Of a stretch of 64,000 nucleotides of DNA, positions 16,219 through 24,834 are shown in pieces. Each line of letters opens with the position of its first letter. Position 1 is the stretch's first letter. The translations under genes were made by a program, and so were the position numbers. The stretch is taken from positions 372,001-436,000 of the forward strand of contig NZ_KI669454.1 in assembly GCF_000507845.1 (NCBI RefSeq). Direction: 5' to 3'. This stretch comes from Helicobacter macacae MIT 99-5501. GTDB lineage: Bacteria > Campylobacterota > Campylobacteria > Campylobacterales > Helicobacteraceae. The notes beneath the pieces were generated by a model. The model was not told the origin of the DNA. It made no database searches and saw nothing but the letters and a program-made list of their open reading frames with translations.

Positions 16219-18513
16219 TCACAAAGTATCTAAGCAATCAATATCAACATCAAGCCTTTTGCCGAAATGTAGGGATTTTTGAGAATGAGAGTTTTGCTTA
16301 TGTGATGATGAGCTATGATTTTGTGTAGATTCTACCCATTTTTGCAAGCTAGAATTTGCGTGCGATTTTGGGCAAGAGTTTGGGTTAGATTTTGAGTTAG
16401 GCTTTGAGTGTGATTTTGTGTGCAAATCTGCACTAGATTTTGCGACCGATTCTAGCTCGCTTTTCACTGCATTTAGTGCTTCTAATATATCGCTAATCTT
16501 TTCTCCATTTAGCAAAATATGAAATCGCCATTTGTTTGCTATTCGCTCTATGGCGTTGCTTCCGTGCCCTATGATATGGATATTTTTTTGTCGCTTTAGT
16601 ATGGGGAGAATCTCCTCCATTTGCTCTTTTGCCCTCTCTTGTCGCAGGTGTGAGCAATGAATCATCACAAGTTTTCTAAAAGGTGGATAATTATCACTTC
16701 TGCGCTTTTCTTCCCACGCCAAAAACTCCTCATAATCACCCAAAAATCCTCTAAGAAACTCGGCTTGTGGGCTTTGGATAAATACCTTGCCAATGTGTTT
16801 GCGCCCGCTTCTCCCCGCGATTTGATGAAGCAGGGCTATCCCTCGCTCAAAGCTGCGAAAATCCCCTCCATTTAGCACATACTCGATTCCCAAAATCACG
16901 GCTAGTTCGACATTGTGATAATCGTGCCCTTTTGAGAGCATTTGCGTGCCGACAAGTATGTCTATCTCGCCATCTCTAAATGCTCTCAATGCTTCATTTA
17001 GCTTGCCGCTTGTAGTGATATGGTCTTTGTCAAAAATCCCTATTTTTGCCTCGCTAAAAGATTGCTTTAGCTCATCTGCGATTTGCTGTGTGCCTACGCG
17101 CTTTGTGGTTAGATTTTGGCTATCGCATTCTAGGCAGGATTTTGGCGTGATTTGAGAGTAACCACAATAATGGCAAACAAGGCGGTTTTGCTTGATATGC
17201 AAGCTCATATTGACACTGCAAAATGGGCAGGCAAACCCATATCCGCACTCTTGGCATAGCAATGCCTTAAAATTCGCCCTAGTTGGCACAAAAATGATAG
17301 CTTGTTTTTTTGCTTGTAGTGTAGATTTTATGTGTGAGAGAAGTAGCGGGGTTAGGCTTGTGGGGGAGTTTTCTAAGATATATTGTTTTTTTGCCTCCTC
17401 AAAAAACGCACCCTTTAGGCGATAAAGATAGCCACCCTTTTTTGCAAGATAGTAGCTTGTGAGGCTTGGAGTTGCCGAGCCTAGCACCACTTGTAAGCCA
17501 CATTTTTTGGACAGATATAGAGCGCAATCACGCGCATTATAGCGTGGATTTTGGAAAGATTTATACGCATCATCGTGCTCTTCATCGATAATGATAATCC
17601 CTAGATTTTGGATTGGCAAAAAGAGGGCAGAGCGAGCTCCTGCGATGATTTTTAGCTCGTTTGATTCAAGTTTTTGTAAAATCTCTTTTTTTTGTTTTTG
17701 GCTTACTTTGGAGTGCCAGATTCCTACCTGCTCGCCAAATGCGTTTTTTAGCCTTGATTCTATCTGTGGTGTGAGTGAGATTTCAGGCATTAGAAAGAGC
17801 GCGGACTTTCCCTGTGTGAGCGCGGAGGCGATGAGGTGGAAGTAGATTTCGCTTTTGCCACTGCCCGTATCGCCAAAAAGCAGGCTTATAGGCTTAGCAA
17901 GCACAAAATCTAGTGCGCGTTTTTGCGCTTGACTAAGTGGGTGTAGCTGTGTATGGGTGATATGAGGGTTTGTGCTTGCCTCGTGGGAATCCACACTAGA
18001 CTTTGACTTCTCTAAGGCAACTTTAGTTGCTAAAGTTCTTTCCATAGTTAAATACGGATTTTTACCTGCGATAACGGAATTAGATTTTTTTTCTACAATT
18101 TTAGCATTTGCGGTGGTGCTTGTGGAGCTTTTTGTAGATTTTGGGGGTGAGCTAGCCTGTATCGCCTGCGAACCCCCAAAATCTACAAAATCTACGCAAT
18201 GATTACCCAAAGACGAATTGCCAAAGCCATAATGTGGTTGCATTAGATTGTATGCTTCACTTAGCGTGCAAAAATAATAATACGCCACAAACTCCGCTAA
18301 TAATACCTGCCTACTATCAAAACACCCCTTTTGCTCGCCTATCTCTTTGCACTCAAAGCTAGGCTTTTGCACGCTACCTAGCACCACGCCTAGCACGACT
18401 TTTTCGCGCAGTGGAATCTCTACAAGCGTGCCTTTTTCATAAGTAGTGTGTGATTTGTAGGTAAAAGGTGGGGATTTTGCACCAAATGGAGCGACAAGGT
18501 AGTAAAGCGACAT
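16219..18513 (-). CDS. priA: Primosomal replication protein PriA (3'-5' helicase)
   Basis: This 764-residue protein restarts stalled replication forks. The N-terminal DNA-binding domain (YYLVAPFGAKSPPFTYKS) is followed by the helicase core with Walker A LLFGDTGSGKSEIYFHL, DEEHDDAYK box, GSATPSL, and QMLSKGHDY. Between the two RecA lobes the zinc-binding cysteines are visible (CQECGYGFACPFC, CHYCGY, CLECD). It is longer than typical Helicobacter PriA (about 620) because of a serine/threonine-rich insert near 120-195 and a low-complexity tail near 690-745 (SHSKPNSKSNPNSCPKSHAN). ATG 18513 directly follows the stop of the upstream gene, so they are co-transcribed. Confidence 0.95.
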   Translation of the reverse strand: MSLYYLVAPFGAKSPPFTYKSHTTYEKGTLVEIPLREKVVLGVVLGSVQKPSFECKEIGEQKGCFDSRQVLLAEFVAYYYFCTLSEAYNLMQPHYGFGNSSLGNHCVDFVDFGGSQAIQASSPPKSTKSSTSTTANAKIVEKKSNSVIAGKNPYLTMERTLATKVALEKSKSSVDSHEASTNPHITHTQLHPLSQAQKRALDFVLAKPISLLFGDTGSGKSEIYFHLIASALTQGKSALFLMPEISLTPQIESRLKNAFGEQVGIWHSKVSQKQKKEILQKLESNELKIIAGARSALFLPIQNLGIIIIDEEHDDAYKSFQNPRYNARDCALYLSKKCGLQVVLGSATPSLTSYYLAKKGGYLYRLKGAFFEEAKKQYILENSPTSLTPLLLSHIKSTLQAKKQAIIFVPTRANFKALLCQECGYGFACPFCSVNMSLHIKQNRLVCHYCGYSQITPKSCLECDSQNLTTKRVGTQQIADELKQSFSEAKIGIFDKDHITTSGKLNEALRAFRDGEIDILVGTQMLSKGHDYHNVELAVILGIEYVLNGGDFRSFERGIALLHQIAGRSGRKHIGKVFIQSPQAEFLRGFLGDYEEFLAWEEKRRSDNYPPFRKLVMIHCSHLRQERAKEQMEEILPILKRQKNIHIIGHGSNAIERIANKWRFHILLNGEKISDILEALNAVKSELESVAKSSADLHTKSHSKPNSKSNPNSCPKSHANSSLQKWVESTQNHSSSSHKQNSHSQKSLHFGKRLDVDIDCLDTL

Positions 18514-18514
18514 T

Positions 18515-19801
18515 TTAAGGGTTTTTAAAAAATTTTGTGATACGACTAAGGGTGGATTTGGGCTTTGGCTCTAGCGAGGGAGAATCACTCATAAAGTCAA
18601 AAGAGTTGTTTCCACGATTTGCAAAAGTGCTATGTGCCTGCCCTGCGTGAGATAGCTCACTCTCTTTATTGCCCTCACTAAAATTCTCTTTAGATTCCAC
18701 CTTAGATTTTGCTTCTAAATCCACCTCCAAATCAGCTTTAGAATCTACCAAATCTGTGTGAATGTCCGCTTTAGAAGCTACTTCTAAACCCTCTTTTGAG
18801 TGTGCTTTAGAATCACTTGCTTTAGATTCTATATCTAAATTTTGTGCTTCTTTTTTGTCGCGATTTGGCTTAGAAAAATCTGCAAAGTCAAATCGTGCTT
18901 GGTCAAACTTCGCTTGAGGTGTTTTTGGTGCTTGAGGTGCTTGGTTTGTAAGGCTTTGTGAGTGATTTTCTTGTGATTGATTTTGTGGCTGATTTTCTAG
19001 GGAATCTTTATTCTGCGTAGTTTCATAGTTAGGTTTTTTGTCGGTGCGCTCTTTTTGTGCTTGCTGTGCTTGAGTGTAGTTATTTGCTTGCTTTACCTGC
19101 TCATCTTTTTGCTCTTTTTTTGTCGCTTCTATTGTTTCTACCGCTTTTGTAGATTCGTTTGCTTCTGCTATCTCATATTCTTTATCTTGCGCTTCTTGGT
19201 TTTGCACTTTTTGATTTTGTGATTCTTGCTCTTTTTGTGCTATTATCTCATCTAGCTCCTCCTCGCTTGGCTCTATCTCACTTTTGCTATGTATGCCAAG
19301 CCCACCTAGCATATTAAATTCGCCAAATGCCCCATACACTTCCCCACTATGCCCAAACTCCTCCCCAAATCCCCCAAAATCATCTCCAAATCCCTCCGCC
19401 AAATCCTCATCAAGCTCGCTATATTGCGCCAAATCCTCCTCATCTAGCTCACTATCTACCTCATCATCTGCTTGCCCATCTTGTGCTTCATCAAAATCTT
19501 TTGTTATAAAGACTTGTGGTAGCTTTTGGACTATCTTTTGAGTGATATGGGCTACTTGGGATTCTAGCTCGCATCTAGAGTGGACAGAGTTTAGATACGC
19601 ACGCATAAGGTCTAGCAAATCCACGCTTTGCGTCTCAAGTAGCTCTTTTATCTCCACTATCGCATTTGGCTCAAAGCCTTTGAGCGATATGCTAAACTTA
19701 CGCCCAGAAATGTTGATTTCTAGCTGCTCATCAATGCCTAGAGATTCTACTTCGCTAGATTCTAGCTTCTCATCGATAGATTTATGCCTAGTTTGGGGCA
19801 T
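18515..19801 (-). CDS. Acidic, disordered protein upstream of priA
   Basis: This 428-residue protein is not recognised. The first 110 residues look folded (INISGRKFSISLKGFEPNAI, VDLLDLMRAYLNSVHSRCEL). The rest is a low-complexity stretch rich in D, E, Q, K and A (for example QKEQESQNQKVQNQEAQDKE), ending in a basic SRITKFFKNP tail. ATG 19801 was chosen because AAAGGA lies seven bases upstream; an overlapping GTG at 19804 is also possible. The gene touches priA and is probably in one transcript with it and with the upstream coiled-coil gene. The composition suggests a scaffold or linker function. Confidence 0.6.
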   Translation of the reverse strand: MPQTRHKSIDEKLESSEVESLGIDEQLEINISGRKFSISLKGFEPNAIVEIKELLETQSVDLLDLMRAYLNSVHSRCELESQVAHITQKIVQKLPQVFITKDFDEAQDGQADDEVDSELDEEDLAQYSELDEDLAEGFGDDFGGFGEEFGHSGEVYGAFGEFNMLGGLGIHSKSEIEPSEEELDEIIAQKEQESQNQKVQNQEAQDKEYEIAEANESTKAVETIEATKKEQKDEQVKQANNYTQAQQAQKERTDKKPNYETTQNKDSLENQPQNQSQENHSQSLTNQAPQAPKTPQAKFDQARFDFADFSKPNRDKKEAQNLDIESKASDSKAHSKEGLEVASKADIHTDLVDSKADLEVDLEAKSKVESKENFSEGNKESELSHAGQAHSTFANRGNNSFDFMSDSPSLEPKPKSTLSRITKFFKNP

Positions 19802-19876
19802 CACAAAATCCTTTGCAAAATCCTTTATGGTGGCACATATTTTCCCTTAAATAAATACTTATCCCAAGTGGATTGC

Positions 19877-20134
19877 TTAAGTAGATTCTTGCTTTGATTC
19901 TTTTATTATTTCATTTTCTTTAAACGCACTAGATATTTTGCCATATAGCGATTCTACGGCTTTGTCTCTTTGGGCTATTTCCTCATAGAGAGATGAGATT
20001 TGCAAGTCTTTTTCTTTGTTGCTCGCTTCTAGGTTTTTTACTTTGTTTTTTAGTGCGTTTATCTCTGCTACTTTTTGCTCATAGCTTTGCAAGATAGAAT
20101 CTATTTTTGCCTCCAGATTCTGTATCAAAGACAT
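19877..20134 (-). CDS. Small coiled-coil protein
   Basis: This 85-residue protein is almost entirely heptad-repeat coiled coil (IQNLEAKIDSILQSYEQKVA, INALKNKVKNLEASNKEKDL). It resembles the size and composition of ZapB-like or other cytoskeletal accessory coiled coils, but no specific family can be named from sequence alone. ATG 20134 has AAGGAACAACA upstream. It is the first gene of the run leading to priA, divergent from the restriction-modification gene at 20274. Confidence 0.6.
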   Translation of the reverse strand: MSLIQNLEAKIDSILQSYEQKVAEINALKNKVKNLEASNKEKDLQISSLYEEIAQRDKAVESLYGKISSAFKENEIIKESKQEST

Positions 20135-20273
20135 TGTTGTTCCTTAAAAGAGTTTGATTGTAATTGTATCGCAAAAATTTGCACAAAAATTTGTAAATGT
20201 ATAAGAATGTGCAAAAGTGTGGGTAGGAATATATTTGAGCAAATCTTTATAGCGAAATCTTTGAGGAGTGTTT

Positions 20274-23200
20274 ATGAATATTTTAAGCGAGTATTTGAGT
20301 GCCATTAGTGGTATTAAGCAGAGCGACAAAGAGCATACACATAGAAGCGCGTTACAAAGGCTACTAGAGAGCATTAAAAATGAGTTAGCCACCACGCACA
20401 AGGACTTTGCCAACCTTAGCATTATCCACGAGCCAAATAACGATAAAAGCGAAAACAAAGCAGGTGCGCCAGATTTTCAAGTAAATTGCGGATTTTCTCC
20501 TGCGGGGGGGGGGGGTAATCTCACTTTAGGATACATTGAAAATAAACGCGTAAATGCGGATTTAGCCGAACTCATCAATAAATCCAACACGAATCCACGA
20601 GAGCAAATCGCCAAATACCTAACTTTGAGCGACAATCTTATCCTTACAGATTATTTGCGCTTTTTAAGGCTAAGCAAAGCACCAAATGGCAAAATCCAAA
20701 TCACCCAAGAAATCACACTTTGCGCCTTAGACCAAATCCACTCCACGCTAAAATCCAAATCCACCCTACAATCCAAGCAAAGCGAGTTGCTCGAATTTTT
20801 CACACTCTTTTTTAGCTCTGCTCCAAAGTCTATCAATTCCGCGCAAGATTTCGCACTCTGCCTAGCACAGCGCACAAAGCTAGTCAAAGACACGCTTATC
20901 GACAATCCGCAAAATCCCCAAATCACAACACTCTATCAAAGTTTCAAAGACATTTTATATAAGGATTTGGATTTTGAAGCCTTTTGCGATAGCTTCGCCC
21001 AAACGCTTACCTACGCGCTCTTTTTGGCTAGGCTAAATGACGAGAGAGGCGAGATTATCGATTTATATAATGTCAAAAAGTTTATCCCAAAATCTTTCCC
21101 ACTTATCCGCGCTATGAGCGGATTTTTGGATAATTTAGATGAGCTAGATAGCCTAAAGTGGCTTATCAAAGAGATTTTAAGCATTATAAATCACATTAGC
21201 CCCGCAGAGATTACCAAAGAGCTAAACAAAATCGCGCAAAAAGACTTGCTAGGCAACTACCTACACAAAGACCCATATTTGCATTTCTATGAGACATTTT
21301 TGAGCCAATACGACCCGAAATTACGCGAATCTCGTGGTGTATATTACACACCATTCCCCATAGTTAAGTTTATTATTGACTCCATAGATTTGGTGTTAAA
21401 GGACGATTTCAAGCAGACTAAAGGCTTAGGTAGCGCACTTGACAATGACAATATCACATTATTAGATTTTGCCACAGGCACGGGGACATTTTTGCTTGAA
21501 GCCTTTCGCAAGGCACTAGATTCCACCCCGTCAAATTCTTTGCATTACAAGCCCAAAAATCTACTCTCAAAATTTAGTGGCTTTGAGTTTCTAATCGCCC
21601 CTTACACCATAGCGCATTTGAAAATCTCCCAAAGTTTCAAAGAGGAATTTAATGCCCCGCTAGATGATAACGAAAAGCTCAACATTTTGCTTACAAATAC
21701 CATATACACCAAATCCGCCAAAGATGAGCAAAATCAAAAAAGCTCTCTTTTTGCGGGTATGTATGAACTCGCCCAAGAATTTTTGCAATCCCAAAAGCTA
21801 AAAAACGAGCAAATCCTAATCATCACGGGCAATCCGCCCTATTCAGGCGCGAGTGCAAATAAGGGGCTTTTTGAGGACGAGGTAAAAATCGCTTACGGGC
21901 TAGAGCCAAGCAAACAAAATCTATCTACACAAGCACAGCGAATCATAAAAGCCTACTTTGCAAACCCAGATGAAAAATCCAAACAAAGAGAATTCAAAAA
22001 TCTCTTTGAATCGCGCCGTTTGCAAAACGAGAAAAACCCCAAATGGCTTTTAGATGATTATGTGAAATTTATCCGCTTTGCCGAGTCTAAAGTCGAATCC
22101 CAAGATAGCGGTATCATCGCCATTATCAGCAATCACGGCTTTATAGATAACCCCACATTTCGCGGTATGCGCTACCACTTGCTAAACACATTTGACAAAA
22201 TCTACATTTTAGATTTGCACGGCAATGTAAAGAAAAAGGAAAAATCCCCCGATGGTAGCAAAGATGACAATGTCTTTGACATTCAGCAAGGCGTGTGTAT
22301 AAGTGTGTTTGTGAAAAGTTGCGCGAAATCAACCCACCCCCTAGCCCCCTCCGCAAGGGAGGGGGAACAAAAAAGTAGCCCACACACAAATGAAAAGGAA
22401 ACAAAAAGTCCCTCCCCTTGCGTTAGCAATTCTAACAAAAGCCCCCTTCCTTGTAGAGATGAATTTCAAATAAGCCCCCTCCCTTGCGGAGGGGGTTTGG
22501 GGGTGGGTAATGCTAATCTCGCTCAAGTCTATCACTACGATTTATACGGCAAACGCAAGGACAAATACGACTTTTTGCAAAGCAATGGTTTGGATTCTAT
22601 CGCTTGGAGTGCGATTGCACCCAAAGCACCATTTTATCTCTTTATCCCACAAAACGAATCCTTACGCGCTGAATATGACAAAGGCATAAGCATAAAGGAT
22701 ATTTTCACTCTCTCAAGTGTGGGAATCGTAACGGGCAAAGATTCGATATTGATTGCATCAAATGAACAGATTCTCGAATCGCGAATCAAAGAGCATTATG
22801 GCGAATTTGATAAACGATTCGTGCGAGATATTGCCTATCGCCCTTTTGATATTCAAAAAGTCTATTATGATTTAACAAAAATAGGACGCGCACGATATGA
22901 AGTTATGCAACATTTTTTAGATGACAAAATAAGCCCCCTCCCTTGCGGAGGGGGTTTGGGGGTGGGTAAATCCACTCACAAATCAAAAAACCCTCCCCCT
23001 TTGTCCCCCTCCGCAAGGGAGGGGGAAATAAAGATTAGCCCACGCGTAAGGAATATGGAATCTTTGGATTCTTACAATGTGGGGTTAGTGTGTGATAGAG
23101 GTTGCAAACTACAAGCGATAGATAATATTTTTGTGGCAAATAATATTATTGACTTGCATTTGGTGGGTAGCGGAAGCTATATTTTCCCGCTTTATTTAAT

Positions 23201-23753
23201 CGAATCCGATTCGTTAGTAGAAAATCTAACCCCGCAATTTCGCGCATTTATCGATGCAAAATATAGCGAGAGATTCGCGCCAAAAGTGATTTTGGGCTAC
23301 ATTTATGCGGTGCTTTTCCACAAAGACTACCGCGAGAAATTCTTAGATTTTCTAAAGATTGATTTCCCGCGCATTCCGTTTGTAGAATCAAAAGAGCAGT
23401 TTTTAGCCCTTAGTGCATTGGGAGAGCAAATCATCGACTTACACCTAATGCGTGGCACACTAGAATCCATAACCGAGCCGCTTTTTAGCAACCCACAAAA
23501 TCGCAATGAGAAGATAGAGAAAATCGCCTACAATGCGGAGCAAAAAAGGCTCTATATCAATGAAAGCCTTTACTTTAGCGATGTCAGCGAGGAAGTGTGG
23601 GGATACAAAATCGGTGGCTATGCCGTGTGTGAAAAATATCTCAAATCCCACAAAGGCGAAGTGCTAGAGCACGCGCATTTCGAGCGCATTATAACCACCT
23701 TGCACGAATCTTTAAGAGTAGAAGCCCAAATCGCCAAAATCGCGTTGGAGTAG
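20274..23753 (+). CDS. Type ISP/IIG restriction-modification enzyme, phase-variable
   Basis: This 1159-residue single-chain enzyme probably cuts and methylates DNA. A PD-(D/E)xK-like nuclease motif lies at P66-D67 and E89-N-K91. N6-adenine methyltransferase motifs are FATGTGTFLLEAF (about 399) and NPPY (520-523). The C-terminal region (about 1000-1065: VILGYIYAVLFHKDYREKF, LKIDFPRIPF, LGEQIIDLHL) matches the type ISP C-terminal domain. The ISP helicase part is absent, hence the IIG-like reading. ATG 20274 is preferred over GTG 20268 because of the GAGGAG site. A 12-G tract lies between the two nuclease motif halves. Several in-frame palindromic repeats sit at residues 686-745 and 886-918, around the presumed target-recognition region. 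The frame is open, so this copy is in the ON state. Confidence 0.85.
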   Translation: MNILSEYLSAISGIKQSDKEHTHRSALQRLLESIKNELATTHKDFANLSIIHEPNNDKSENKAGAPDFQVNCGFSPAGGGGNLTLGYIENKRVNADLAELINKSNTNPREQIAKYLTLSDNLILTDYLRFLRLSKAPNGKIQITQEITLCALDQIHSTLKSKSTLQSKQSELLEFFTLFFSSAPKSINSAQDFALCLAQRTKLVKDTLIDNPQNPQITTLYQSFKDILYKDLDFEAFCDSFAQTLTYALFLARLNDERGEIIDLYNVKKFIPKSFPLIRAMSGFLDNLDELDSLKWLIKEILSIINHISPAEITKELNKIAQKDLLGNYLHKDPYLHFYETFLSQYDPKLRESRGVYYTPFPIVKFIIDSIDLVLKDDFKQTKGLGSALDNDNITLLDFATGTGTFLLEAFRKALDSTPSNSLHYKPKNLLSKFSGFEFLIAPYTIAHLKISQSFKEEFNAPLDDNEKLNILLTNTIYTKSAKDEQNQKSSLFAGMYELAQEFLQSQKLKNEQILIITGNPPYSGASANKGLFEDEVKIAYGLEPSKQNLSTQAQRIIKAYFANPDEKSKQREFKNLFESRRLQNEKNPKWLLDDYVKFIRFAESKVESQDSGIIAIISNHGFIDNPTFRGMRYHLLNTFDKIYILDLHGNVKKKEKSPDGSKDDNVFDIQQGVCISVFVKSCAKSTHPLAPSAREGEQKSSPHTNEKETKSPSPCVSNSNKSPLPCRDEFQISPLPCGGGLGVGNANLAQVYHYDLYGKRKDKYDFLQSNGLDSIAWSAIAPKAPFYLFIPQNESLRAEYDKGISIKDIFTLSSVGIVTGKDSILIASNEQILESRIKEHYGEFDKRFVRDIAYRPFDIQKVYYDLTKIGRARYEVMQHFLDDKISPLPCGGGLGVGKSTHKSKNPPPLSPSAREGEIKISPRVRNMESLDSYNVGLVCDRGCKLQAIDNIFVANNIIDLHLVGSGSYIFPLYLIESDSLVENLTPQFRAFIDAKYSERFAPKVILGYIYAVLFHKDYREKFLDFLKIDFPRIPFVESKEQFLALSALGEQIIDLHLMRGTLESITEPLFSNPQNRNEKIEKIAYNAEQKRLYINESLYFSDVSEEVWGYKIGGYAVCEKYLKSHKGEVLEHAHFERIITTLHESLRVEAQIAKIALE
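20504..20515 (+). repeat. G12 tract in the restriction-modification gene
   Basis: Twelve consecutive G residues encode Ala-Gly-Gly-Gly-Gly at residues 77-81. With 13 G the next codon is TAA; with 11 G the frame reaches TAG after GVISL. Slippage by one base either way thus truncates the protein at about 82-86 residues. This is the classical contingency-locus design of Helicobacter and Campylobacter. Confidence 0.9.
22332..22508. repeat. Palindromic repeat cluster in the R-M gene, left block
   Basis: This block holds one reverse copy (22332-22365, translated as PLAPSAREGE) and one forward copy (22474-22508, translated as SPLPCGGGLGVG) of the CCCCTCC-GCAAGG-GAGGGG palindrome family. Two decayed copies lie between them near 22410-22460. 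All are read through in frame. The forward copy matches the one at 22933 over 35 bases. Confidence 0.85.
22933..23025. repeat. Palindromic repeat cluster in the R-M gene, right block
   Basis: A forward copy (22933-22967) and a reverse copy (core 23005-23025) of the same family stand tail to tail, again read through in frame. The forward copy is exactly 459 bases from its partner at 22474, and the reverse core is 660 bases from its partner at 22345. Both distances are multiples of three. Confidence 0.85.
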
Positions 23754-23832
23754 GGCTAGTGATTTTAGCGCGAAATGACTTTTGAGAGATTTGCTTCAAA
23801 AATGCGCTTAAAAAAATCGCACACAAAAATGC

Positions 23833-23838
23833 TATAAT
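23833..23838 (+). promoter_or_regulatory. -10 box of the toxin-antitoxin pair
   Basis: TATAAT lies 29 bases before ATG 23868, in a strongly AT-rich stretch. No convincing -35 box is visible, as is common for Helicobacter sigma-80 promoters. Confidence 0.5.
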
Positions 23839-23867
23839 TGCGCCTAAAAATTCTTTGGGAGCATAAA

Positions 23868-24200
23868 ATGACAAAGGAACAAAAACTAGAAATCGCTAGC
23901 GAGATTTTGCAGACTTGCTATTGGGGTAATGTCTCATTTAGCCCACAAGATATTGTGGATTGTTGCGAAAATAAGAGCGATGCTAAACTTATCTTTAGTG
24001 CGATTTTTCAAAACTCAAATGATATGTTTAAGCATTTAAGCCTTATTGATACCGAGTGGGTAAAAGAGATGATTATCTCACAAAATCAGCGACTAGGATA
24101 CCACAAACGCGACTTTTTAGAAGCACGATTAGATGAGCTAATAGCACGCTATGGGATAAAAAATGCAGGAAAAAGACGAGAAATATATCGCGTTGTATAA
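23868..24200 (+). CDS. Putative antitoxin of an AbiEii-type pair
   Basis: This 110-residue protein starts MTKEQKLEIASEILQTCYWG; ATG 23868 has GGGAG upstream, while the frame extends to ATG 23838 without a site. It overlaps the nucleotidyltransferase toxin gene by 38 bases, the arrangement of AbiE-like toxin-antitoxin pairs where the first gene is the antitoxin. It is not the classic AbiEi winged-helix type by eye, but resembles short helical proteins often found before such toxins. The pairing is inferred from position and overlap. Confidence 0.6.
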   Translation: MTKEQKLEIASEILQTCYWGNVSFSPQDIVDCCENKSDAKLIFSAIFQNSNDMFKHLSLIDTEWVKEMIISQNQRLGYHKRDFLEARLDELIARYGIKNAGKRREIYRVV

Positions 24201-24834
24201 AACCCAAGATAAGATTTTAGAGATTGTCGCAAGAGAAAATCTAGGGCTTTATCTCACAGGTGGGACAGCATTGCAACGATTTCACTTTGATACTTATAGA
24301 TATAGTGATGATTTGGATTTCTTTTTGCTAAATAATGGTGATAGCAACGCTAATGCAAAAGAATTTGGCACATTTGCACAATCACTAAAAAACAATGCCA
24401 TAGATTTTAAAATCACTACACAATCGCCCTACTTTATGCAAGTCATCATAAATGAAAACAATCTTAAAGTGGATTTGGTAAATGATGTCGTATTCCACGA
24501 AGATGACTTCGTAAAGCTAGATAATGGCTTGATAATTGATAGCATTCAAAATATATTTGCCAATAAATTAGAGACTTCCATATCGCGCAATGAAGCTAGA
24601 GATTTATTTGATATTTATACTATGCTAAAATACACAAGCGTAAGCGTTTGTAAAGGATTTGAATTGCTTGGCAAAAAAACTAATATTATTCCAAACGATG
24701 TGATTAACAATATCAAACAAATAGAGCTAACCAAAATGGCGACTTTCAAAAATGTAACATTCAAAAACGATTCAATCCGTGATGATTTTGTGGCAAACTT
24801 CAAAGATTTGATAAATAAAAGGCTAACACTATAA
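24163..24834 (+). CDS. AbiEii/AbiGii-type nucleotidyltransferase toxin
   Basis: This 223-residue protein has the conserved nucleotidyltransferase signature of AbiEii/MenT-like toxins: [14 protein letters not shown] (about 27-40) followed by RYSDDLDFF (about 46-54), where the two Asp residues bind metal. KVDLVNDV near 100-110 supplies the third acidic residue, and [25 protein letters not shown] (about 125-150) is the usual following segment. Such enzymes transfer nucleotides to tRNA or other targets and act in abortive phage defence. The stop codon overlaps the uvrB start (TAATG). Confidence 0.82.
   Translation: MQEKDEKYIALYKTQDKILEIVARENLGLYLTGGTALQRFHFDTYRYSDDLDFFLLNNGDSNANAKEFGTFAQSLKNNAIDFKITTQSPYFMQVIINENNLKVDLVNDVVFHEDDFVKLDNGLIIDSIQNIFANKLETSISRNEARDLFDIYTMLKYTSVSVCKGFELLGKKTNIIPNDVINNIKQIELTKMATFKNVTFKNDSIRDDFVANFKDLINKRLTL

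Noticed and set aside
16231-16450. Repeat element in the priA C-terminus (SHSKPNSKSNPN region)
   Set aside because: Low-complexity codon repeats, but no copy of the dispersed families is present; similar tails occur in several other proteins here.
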